Assembly: GCA_034440635.1 (NCBI GenBank)
Contig: JAOTON010000056.1
Location: 317,501 to 381,500 of the forward strand
Direction: 5' to 3'
Length of the DNA: 64,000 nucleotides
Source of the DNA: Lepas anatifera
Lineage: Eukaryota; Arthropoda; Thecostraca; Lepadidae
This document shows, in pieces, positions 54,937 to 64,000 of this stretch. Under the pieces are notes generated by a model. It saw only the letters and a list, made by a program, of their open reading frames with translations. It had not been told where the DNA came from and made no database searches. Within the stretch, counting starts at the first letter, position 1. Each line of letters opens with the position of its first letter. Both the position numbers and the translations under genes were made by a program.

Positions 54937-55702
54937 ATGTCCAGCACCAGCGCTCTGTCATCTGTCATCATCATCCCCCCACGTTAACTAGACCCGATCA
55001 GACTGGTTCTTCTTCTCCTGCGGGAGACAGAGCCACTCCCAGATTCGTTCTGGTTCTCACACTGGATGAGGGTGATAAGCTTAACCCTTTTCAGGTTGCT
55101 CAGGCCCTATCAAAATTTGGAACCACAACCCACGTCTATCGGCACTCGAGCACGAAATTGGAAGTGACCATGTCTTCGGAGGTAGAAACGCGTGATCTCC
55201 TGTCTACCAAAAGACTCTCCTTTTTAGGCGAGGGAAAGTCTGTGATGTGTGTACCAGTCTCTGTTGCTCCCCATCCGACAAAGAACAGCGCTGTAGGCGT
55301 TGCTACTTGTCGGGAGTTAGCTGATTCAACGGAAGATGTTCTGATCGGTCTGGAGGAGCAGGGCGTAACCAAAGTACGGAGAATGAGAAGGAGACGGGAT
55401 GGTGAACTCGTGCCAACGAATACCTTTGTCGTTACTTTCGACAGCAAGGAGCTCCCTAGGAGTATCCGGGCTGGTTGGCTCCCCGTGCGTGTTCGTAAGT
55501 ACGTGCCAGACCCCACACGATGTTACCGCTGCCAAAAATATGGTCACGTAGCTAAGTCATGTAAAGGACAGGAACAATGTGAGAAGTGTTCGACGGTGGG
55601 CCACGGGTCAGCTGCTTGCAAGGCTGACGTTTCGAAATGCGCGGTGTGCAGTGGAGACCATGAAGCGTGGTCACGTACATGCCCTAAGTTTCTCTCTTCT
55701 CT

Positions 55703-55748
<46 letters not shown>

Positions 55749-57015
55749 GAGGTTAAAGGCTAAGGTCTTGGGGACTACTCCCGCAGAAACTGTCGTACCA
55801 CGAGACAGCCAGGCTAAAACATCTAGATCTTTCGAACCGACGACAGAACAGAGGACTACTGCTCGTTCCTCTCCTTATCGTGATGCGCTGGTGGAAAAGA
55901 CGCAGCGTGTTAAGTCACTTGCGAGCATGGATTCATCCATGCGGGACATCATGCACCTGTCCGTGCGAGAGTTTATGAGTCTGCTCGGTGGTCAGGTGCA
56001 ACATCCTGACAACCAACCTGTCACTTCTGGAAAGGGTGTCCAGACAGAGCCAACGGAGGCCTCGGTCTCGATGGTACAGGCACTGAAGCCTGACGGTCGG
56101 AGTAAAGACACCACTGAGAAAGGGGTGCAAACGGGTGTTCACGATAGGCAACATTCAGAAGCTCAGACAGAAAAAGCCACAGAACAGTCCCAGGAACCTC
56201 CTGCTGCGAGGCGTGCGCGGGTCAACCGAGCAGATGTTACCGGCTCTCTGAGTACAGAAATGCCCTCTGCTGTGACACAGACTTAAGGACCCACACCCAA
56301 AACACCAGGAAGTGCATTACCCACCCGTACAACCGTAACAATACCAGCACTACAGACGTCCAAAGAATCAAAGGATAGAACACTCTCAAACAATAAAACC
56401 AAAAGGCTTGGCGCAGAGCGGTCCTCCTCCGGACCTCCAAAGGGTCGTGGCGTGAGTGAAAAAGAGGTTGGAGTCATCTCACCTGCGGGTCATGGTGATG
56501 CAGGGCTAATGCCGCCGCCATACCCTCCACCACCTCCGCCTCCACCAACACCGCCCGCAAAAACAACCAACAGGGAGTACCCAGGCACAATCACGCGCGA
56601 CGGGAAACGAAGGCTCTCCTCCCCAAGCTTACGATATGAAGAAAAATCCCCTCGACACAAGAGAGAAGGGAACACAGACTTTGCATTTCGGGACTCGAAG
56701 GGAAAGAAAATTTGGGTGCCCAGGGTCCAAAAAAGCTTCTTCAGCCAAGGCTGCACTCTGGTTCCACCGAGAGCATCGGAAACGTGCAGCATGTTTGGCA
56801 GGATGGGCCGCGACCCACCCCCGCTAGTGATGGGAGGCATCCCGGGCCAAGAGTCCGGGGAGCATACATGGATAAAGACACAACATTCTTGCGCCGCTCT
56901 CCGCCAAAGGGTCTTGGGTACCCGGAGATAATGGACAGACCGCCGCCGGAGTGGAACGCTCGCACAGCTTGGTGCGTTTCGGAAATGTTTGACGGTAGGA
57001 GCTGGGAGACGTAGT
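54937..57015 (+). pseudogene. LINE ORF1 (gag-like, zinc-knuckle) remnant, jockey/I-like
   Basis: A possible start at 54937 (MSSTSALSSVIIIPP) shifts frame near 54980 into RFVLVLTLDEGDKLNPF. The long central frame (to 55763) contains CRELADSTEDVLIGLEEQGV, KVRRMRRRRDGELVPTNTF and three zinc knuckles: CYRCQKYGHVAKSC (from 55521), CEKCSTVGHGSAAC and CAVCSGDHEAWSRTC. This layout is typical of ORF1 proteins of animal jockey/I-type LINEs, which bind RNA. A GA run shifts the frame, and coding-like sequence continues to 56286, then as proline-rich and basic pieces in other frames to 57015. No ORF2 follows, so the element is 3-prime truncated. Confidence 0.82.
55704..55742. repeat. (GA)n run inside the gag remnant
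   Basis: About 19 GA repeats lie directly after the third zinc knuckle (CPKFLSSLE). On one side the gag is in one frame (ending at 55763) and on the other in the next frame (open to 56286), so the run changes register. It encodes alternating Arg-Glu. Confidence 0.95.
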
Positions 57016-57165
57016 TAAGTATTTCCTAGTATGAATATTATCTCGAGATTGGCTGTTCTGGTGACACAGTAATGTTTCTATGCTTTAGAACTCTGTATAT
57101 CGACATTCATTTGTAACATAACCACAGTGGGGCGCGAAATGACCGTGCAGTTGAAGCTCCCTTAA

Positions 57166-58356
57166 CCTTCGCCCGGGTGGGGGGTCTTTTTAGACCCCCC
57201 TCGGGTTTTTCCAAAGTGACCAAAAAACAGCGGCGCAGCGCCGCCAAACTTGGTCTAGCTGTTCCTTCATCATTTTTACATCTTTCCTGAAAATTTTGGC
57301 TCAAGGTCATATCAGGTCAGGTCACCAGGCCAGGTGAAGTGACCTCACCTCAAAAAATACTTAGGACCGCATAACTAAAAGAAGGGTTAATCCATCAAGT
57401 TGAAACTCATACCACATATTGGGCCCACCAGGAGCTACAACATTTGTTCTGGGATTTTTGATATTGGTGACCTAAGGTCATGTGCAGAGCATGACCTCCC
57501 CATTGTCAATACATGGGAAAATCACGAAATGAGCTTTTCTCAGTAAGTATGGATGGAATCAACTTCAAACATCGTGTGCGACTTGTTCTTAGCCAATTTC
57601 TGAAGCTGATGCCAAAATTTTTGACTTGTGACCTTTAAAAGGTCACCTTAGGTCAAATAAGCATTTTTGGTGTTTTTCTCTATAAATTTTGAATAAACTA
57701 AGATAGAGCTTTTATTTTGTCACTTAAGTGTTTGTATAGTCACTGGAAGTCAAATGATATACATCATGACTATACCAGGTCAAGTTGGGTCAGACCGTTG
57801 ACCTGGGTCAGGTCAAATTCTTAAATTTGACCTGGCATAGCAATATCATATATCATTCGATTTGTATTGACGAGAGGATTGCAATGGTGCATAAACTATG
57901 GCTGTATCTTGTTTGATTTGGAAGCTATTAGCGAAAAAGTAAACGCCCTTATGCATGGGTGGCTATGGACATTCCCAAGAATATGCCCAATATTCAGTGA
58001 CCTGTAGCTCCCTAGGCTTTGACCTGACACGAAAATGAATGCCACTGTAATGCAAGCGCATCTCAAGAGCTTTCGAATGGTGTTAAAAAAATGTTTCTAG
58101 CTATCATAGTTTCTGATATATATGAGGTTTTCTTAGTACACCTCATATTAGCGATTTTGACCTGTTTTGACCTCTGGTGACCTTGATATTGACCTGACAA
58201 GAAAAACGACCGAAGTATTTTTGATATCATTTTCGAAGAGCTTTCGATTGCCGTTTTGTGCTTTTTCTAGCTTTCTTAGTTTTTGAGATCGTGGGGGGCC
58301 TTTTTTAGCCCCCCCACCAGGGCGAAGGTGGCTCGTACCCGCCACCGGGGCAAGGG
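57166..58356. mobile_element. TTAA-flanked piggyBac-type element, TGACCT-rich
   Basis: TTAA lies at 57162-57165 and 58357-58360. The ends are CCTTCGCCCGGGTGGGG and CCCTTGCCCCGGTGGCGGG (reversed). The interior has dense TGACCT/AGGTCA motifs, for example near 57300-57350, 57775-57835 and 58155-58195. 1.2 kb, no transposase. It belongs with the CCCGCGCCCC-type end at 47716. Confidence 0.72.
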
Positions 58357-58360
58357 TTAA

Positions 58361-59269
58361 ACCCCAAACAACAACACAGCACCAGCGCTCGCTGTCCCCG
58401 AGGTAATCTCAGGTCACGTGACCTGGAACGCCATGAGTTCTGGGTGGGGACAACACGGCAGCCGAATTAGTAAGGCAACAAGAGACAGAAAATGCAGGGC
58501 GTGTGTGCACACATCAGGCGATGATGCGAACGACACATAAGGTGTAGGCTCTGGAAAAGTAATCGGATTTTAATCAAAGAATGAAAAAATACTTAAGCAT
58601 CAAACCACAGAAACTGAAAAACAAAATCAAACACATGCATAAGCAACAGCATGTGTTTGGTAAACCAATCTATTTACGCTTGATAAGATTGGCTGCCCGT
58701 CTTGTCCTTAGATGGTGGGTAGTTGCCTACCTGAGTTTTGTTTTGTTAGCAGTTGTGAATCATCCTGTAGGATTAATATGATCTCAACACTCATCTGGTA
58801 CTTTTCTGTTTTTTTTCAACATGAATCAAAGTTAGGAATTCTCTCAACGACTTCAAATGCTACTGTTAACCCGCATCCTCACCATCCTACAAATTACCCT
58901 GGCGCGCGGCGGACACTATGTGCATGGAACACAAATAGCGATGCAAACTATTGTAGGTGGCGCTTTTTCAGACATGTGCAGGGATTCTATGCGTTCAGAC
59001 ATGTGTACAGAAAAAGGGTAGGATTCAATTATTATAATATGTAAAAATGTAATAACTTCTTATAACTGCATTATTAAACTAGCTTAGATAGGATGATTCT
59101 TTGAATGTATAAAGTTTTCTGGACTCCTGGTGTAACCCCCTTTCGTCTTATTTTTGCTTTCGTCTTTTTTACAACCAAATTTATTTTGTGGAACTTCTTG
59201 CAACTTCTAAACTTTCGGATTTATCCTACTATGTTTGAACGTTGTTGGTTACGTACTTGGTGTCTCAGA
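58361..59269. other. Unassigned stretch
   Basis: Mixed composition. A 66-codon frame at 58581-58781 is Leu/Val-rich but not recognised. No repeat detected. Confidence 0.35.
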
Positions 59270-60488
59270 ATGCTAAAACGAACATTTTTCTTGATAACAT
59301 AAAATTTGATCCGTTTGAAACATCGGATGTTGATGACAGTATAGACTACCATGACACTTTACTGATGAATGTTTACTTCCCACTTGACCAATAGAAAGCA
59401 GTGTACAAATTCAGAATGAAATATCTCAATTGAAGCATACTACAATTGGTGACCTACAGGGATCTATTTTGGGGCCGATTCTGTTTCTACTATATATAAA
59501 TGATTTGCCGTTGATAAATGAAAATATGCCCTTGTCTTTTTATGCCGACGATACAGCCCTATTATTTAGAAATAAAAACCTGAATATCCTTCAACACGTC
59601 GTCAATGATGCTATCCGCATGTATCTGATTGGTTCTTCGCAAATTATATTTCTCTTAATACCAATAAAACTTTCAGTCAGCATTACTCTCCATTTCCAAG
59701 TGACCTACGGCTAAAAATATAATTGGAAAACCGGGAAATACAAGAGAAAAAAGAAGTTAAATACCCAGGAGTTATCTTTGCTCAACAACTAAAATTTGAT
59801 GCTCATATTAGCCATGTTTGTGCCAAAATTAGTCGATGCTTTGGGATTATGCATAGGATTAAATGTTCAAGTCCCGGCGGAGCCTCTGAATAAGTCGATC
59901 TGATCCCCAAAATCCCTTTCAACAGGGTGAGAGTTGGCGACACCGTATGACCCTGGCAGTTGGTGCGTCGTTAAACCCCAACAATTATTATTATTATAGG
60001 ATTAGATGTTTTATGAACGAAAGAGTAGCACTGCTTCTTTACAACTCCTTGGTGTATTCTCATTTAAACTATTGCTGTCTAGCTTGGGGGTAAATTACGC
60101 ATCACAGCTGAACCGTTTAATTGTGTTACCGAAAAAAACGATAAGACTTATTGCATATGTTTATTTACCACATAGTTCTGAACCATACTTTGTAAAATTT
60201 AAGGTTCTGAAAATTAGTGATATAGCGAAATCCCAAATGTTTCTTCTGGTTCACAAGTTTCTAACCGGCTCGCTTCCTCATTCACTCTGCACTATGTTCA
60301 AAATAAGAGAAATAAATCATCATGGGACTCGGCAAAATGCGTTTCTCGAACAACCGTGTTCGAATAAAAATTATCGTTTATTCAATACCCCCTGCCTACG
60401 CCCTAAATTGTGGAATACCATGTTCATCAACGAATTCCAAGTAATTGCAGAGGTCCCAGCAAGCAAAGCAGTAATAAAAATATCATAA
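59270..60488 (+). pseudogene. CR1/L2-like LINE remnant with large internal deletion
   Basis: The order is LINE-like: NIFLDNIKFDPFETSDVDDS plus YHDTLLMNVY (linker between endonuclease and RT), then directly GDLQGSILGPILFLLYINDL (usual GVPQGSILGP box, with Val-Pro changed) and FYADDTALL (catalytic YADD intact). After a SINE insertion comes LLYNSLVYSHLNYCCLAWG and a C-terminal region ending at 60488. The RT region between the linker and the PQGS box is missing, so at least the front half of the RT is deleted. Several frameshifts. Dead copy. Confidence 0.8.
59868..59995 (+). mobile_element. SINE insertion with 15-bp target duplication
   Basis: The 15 bp ATAGGATTAAATGTT (59853-59867) recurs as ATAGGATTAGATGTT (59996-60010). 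Between them is a 128-bp body (AAATCCCTTTCAACAGGGTG, GAGAGTTGGCGACACCGTAT, GACCCTGGCAG) with an ATTATT tail. A target duplication of this length plus a tail indicates LINE-driven retroposition. It lacks the tRNA-like head, so it is 5-prime truncated. Confidence 0.82.
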
Positions 60489-63400
60489 AAAGAAACTGAT
60501 TGATTTGTATGTTAACCAATAGCCCAGATTCGTATCTCTTCTTATCGCTATGGTAACCAAACAAGGTACATGTAAATCATTCTGAGGAGAATTGCTGTCT
60601 TTAACTTTTTGCCTCTCTGGTGGGTATATTCTTAGCGATAATAATTCTGTAAGACTAAAAAACAAAATAAATTTGTAAGAGCTAAGCTGTTTCATATAAA
60701 CCAAGCTGATAACACGTTACTCATAACGTATATTCAACCTGTATGTGGTTCAGCACCCAGGGTTAAGCTGCTCTGTGGTGTTTCCACGGTTTACGCACAA
60801 AATATCATGCTATCATGCTCTCATATCAAGTCGCCCTCACCTCATCATCAAAAAGAAAAGAAGTTATCACCACCCGGTGTTAGCCCGCACTATGGTGTTC
60901 CCCAAAAATCAAGCCCACATATAAAGTCACTCTCACCTCATCATTATCTGAAAGGATTTCATTTCTCCTGGAGATTATCGTAAGTAAGTGTGGACACGAA
61001 TCTTCTCTTATCGTCTCTCTTTTTCTTGTGGACATGACATCTGGCGGGGCTATGATAATGAGGAAATATTTATCTTTGGTAAAGCACGAGCTTCCATTAT
61101 TTGCCTTCAACGGCCGGTGAGCATCAGGTTTTTCCTCGCTTACTGGCCTAAAAGAGTTTTAAATCGGTTTATTTTAGAATCAGTATATCAACATATACCC
61201 AACAAATTACGTCAAAATCGCCCACTTCCTGCTGGCCGTGGTAGGAGACGACGTCTCAGGTAGCTCTGGTGTCTATTTTGCTCACCTGCCTGCACAAGTC
61301 TGTGTGCTGGTAGAAAGTGTATTAATCATGTCAAGTATCCGCCCAGAAGAAAGTCTTATATCATGATCACGGGAAAAAATAAGGCTATGTTGTGTAGTAG
61401 TTTCCGAAGTGTTTAAGACATGAGCAAATGTTAATGTCTGCTCACTTTTACCATGTGATACCGTAAAGTAAATTACCGACCATTTGATAGGCATACGGAG
61501 AGAGTCATGACCTTTTCACCTTCTTCCAAGGCCCATCATAGTTCTGATAATCATTGCCTGGCAGTAGTTTACTGTGTTGACAACTATCACGATATTTCTC
61601 TATCTATTAGTCGATAGATAAGCAAGTTTATTCTAATAGGATCCACGCACAAGTATGGCCTTTTCGTTACCCTCCCAAGTAGACTTGATGCCACATTTCA
61701 GTCACTATTCCTGCTTAAACACAATGACATTGGCCAGGTAATGTAGCATACGTAAATGAGTTGTACACCATTTCGTAGAGAAAGCACTAAAAGAGGTATA
61801 TGAATATCAAGAGCATAATTTCATAAAACACAGATTAAGCCTGATATATGTTTTATCACATGTTTCTAGCTTGGTCGCTTCTGCACATGACTACGAAAAC
61901 GTGCTCATTTGAAAATGTTATATTTTAGATTATTTATTCGTTAGAAAATAGTGATTATTTTATCAAAAGTGCGGGGTTAAAGCATATAGAACGAAAGAAG
62001 TCGATAGAAACTGCCGGTGCGGCACCGCCGCGTGCTTTGGTTGAGCACCAGTTTCGCGCTTAGGTAGTATCGTCGGTATCGGTGCACTGGGCAGGGGGAG
62101 GGAGGAGCGCTGTTTTACGGGTGGGCGGCGAGGGGGGTATGAAAGCAGTTACTGAGGTACTGCCAGATGTATTGGAAACCAAAATAACCATGTTTTTTAA
62201 TGAAGGTGCTAACGGAAATCGTTTTCCTTCATGTGAACATGTTTTCTACAGACACGTAATAAGGCAAACAAACTGAAAAAATGAATTCAAGATGTTTTTG
62301 GGCAAGGAAGCCTGACTTCAGAACCGTTTGCTGTCAAAATCCAGCAAACATTTCTTATGCCCTCCTTCAAAATATGCGTTACGTTTTATACAATATTTTG
62401 CCTTCACTACAACAACGGCAATGAAATATGGCGCTTCCCATCCGTGTTCTGGATTTGCCGGGGGCTGTAACTTCCGAATTACTCATCACGGTGGGCTGAA
62501 CATATCACAAGCGTGTTCGGGGATGCCAATAACCTAGCTGGATCACAAACAGTCAAACAGAATGAGAAGTATAAATTCATGCTAAATATTAATTTAAACT
62601 TCACGCTCTGTTTTGCTGGTTGTGTTCCAAACATGTTGCTCGAATCCTCACATATGTTAATAACCCTGGAAACATGTTTGGTAAAGACACTTACACTGAA
62701 AAACAGCGAAGAGCTCAAGGGGTTCTTGAAGAACTGTGTGCATTCTCGTAGTCCCTATAAAAAAGGCAGCACTTTTTGCAGCACCTTTCGCTATAGCGGA
62801 AGGTTGTAAGAGGGTTGCTGGGATGTCATGGAGCAGCTCAGCTTTGGTTCTTATAATTTTGTTGTATTCGTTGCATTGTTTTCGTTCCTCACGACCAACG
62901 AGCATAGCTCAACTAGGCACTGGCAAAGTCGTATAACGCTCTAAACAAAATACTTTTTAATATTGCCACATCTAACCACAATACAACTGATTGAATGCAC
63001 AGCCATGTTCAAAATCTGGGTTAGGAGCTTTTCTATTGCCCGACGAAATTCAATTCTTGCCATTTGTAAACAGAAATGTCCGCTCGGTTATCACGTCTCT
63101 CTGGTATTATACTGTATTTTCTGTTAGCCAACTCCAACAGTGATCACGGGACATTGCCTCATTGTAAATGCTGTTGTCTACTGTGAGGTCACTCTTGATG
63201 ACCGGTCTGCGCAGATCTGGCATGGGCAGTTGACAACGAATCCAGACGCATGGACCAGGTGGCCACTGACGTCACGAAGAATGACGTCACCACCACCGAA
63301 CAGGCCACGCCCACACCCGTTGTCACCAGACAGGAGCCAAAGGTATGGAGATGAAAATGGCTGGCAGCATGAACCTTTTGAAAGGACGAGGGACAAACTT

Positions 63401-64000
63401 TTTTGTATTTAATTTTGACTACGCGACACCTGAATTGGATATTTTCCACTTAAGGTGGGCCCTAATACTTAAAGAGAGAAGCAAGGAGATATGATTAACG
63501 TGGTGCTCGGGTCAATTTCGTTTTCAAAGCACAAAACCTTCTTGGATGTCGGGTTTGGGTGTGACACAAAACCAGCTTTTTTGACCACATAAATTGCACT
63601 GCTATAAGGGCCAATAGGATGACAGGCATATTTATCACCTTCCGTCATGCCGGCAGAGTTCTAGGTAGACGTACAAACATCTGAACCGATTATAATTACT
63701 TATTATGGCAATATGCGGTCCACCTTGAATACAACTGCGTTCTTACAGGTGGTGCCGCCGAATTTCAGTAAAGGGCTGGATTTAATTCACCTAAAGTTTG
63801 TGTTGGCTAGCCTCTCACATTGATTTTCTCGGTCTTCATTATTTCTGTCTTATCACAATCTTCTTGTCCGTTTCAAAGCCTGAGTCTAGCATCTATGCAC
63901 TTTTAATACAACGCTATATTCGTTCGCAAAATTTTTACCGGACATATTGGTAACATTATACTGAAAAAAATCGAAAATATTATTTTAGAAAAGAGAAAAT
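60489..64000. other. Unassigned 3.5-kb stretch
   Basis: No gene, RNA or mobile element recognised. A weak tandem duplication of ~110 bp is visible at about 60750-60960 (each copy ends in TCACCTCATCAT). Medium frames at 62513-62809 and 63140-63412 show no motif that I know. A CRE-like TGACGTCA pair lies near 63266-63291. Confidence 0.35.

Noticed and set aside
56452..56931. Independent proline-rich protein
   Set aside because: It lies directly downstream of the zinc-knuckle gag remnant and is better explained as its frame-shifted C-terminal part.

Overview
The window looks like a piece of a large, repeat-loaded animal (probably invertebrate) genome. It contains hAT, piggyBac-type, Tc1/mariner and foldback/MULE-like DNA transposons, animal-type LINE fragments (L1/Tx1-like, CR1/L2-like, and a jockey/I-like gag), a Penelope-like GIY-YIG remnant and a tRNA-derived SINE. 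Base composition changes abruptly from element to element. I found no intact host gene, no rRNA, no CRISPR and no free-standing tRNA. The exact taxon cannot be read from what is here. Most long open frames are stop-poor readings of GC-rich minisatellites and are not listed as genes.

Layout. 1-2.7 kb: small hAT-type MITEs and a 228-bp palindrome. 2746-16559: a 13.8-kb foldback/MULE-like element with long inverted arms, each of about eight repeat units, and a 9-bp target duplication. Inside it sit an L1/Tx1-like endonuclease remnant, a 7.7-kb hAT-type element (copy A, 5595-13255) that itself holds a TTAA-flanked MITE, and a 1.5-kb hAT-like element in the right arm carrying a Penelope-like fragment. 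17510-18875: a complete but dead Tc1/mariner element. 20.4 kb: a LINE reverse-transcriptase scrap. 21201-26732: copy B of the same hAT-type element, with its own target duplication. 29.2-29.6 kb: an L1/Tx1-like C-terminus, followed by a CCACAC-type microsatellite. 30547-36026: hAT-type element C with element D (31286-34352) nested in it. 36453-41840: hAT-type element H, containing a deleted mariner and a TTAA element. 43837-47459: hAT-type element G. 47.7-54.7 kb: a TGACCT-rich nest of TTAA-type elements with inverted arms. 54.9-57.0 kb: a decayed gag-like ORF1 with zinc knuckles. 57166-58356: another TTAA element. 59.3-60.5 kb: a decayed LINE split by a SINE with a 15-bp target duplication. 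60.5-64 kb: nothing recognised.

The most striking system is a set of large non-autonomous hAT-type elements (A, B, C, D, G, H; 3.1-7.7 kb). Each has short hAT-like terminal inverted repeats and a perfect 8-bp target duplication. Instead of a transposase, each carries long arrays of ~19-21-bp minisatellite units built on a GGGGCCC core (H and G also hold other insertions). A second theme is TTAA-flanked elements filled with AGGTCA/TGACCT half-sites. Boundaries were read by eye from inverted ends and target duplications. Family names are inferences from those hallmarks and from remembered protein motifs, not from database searches.
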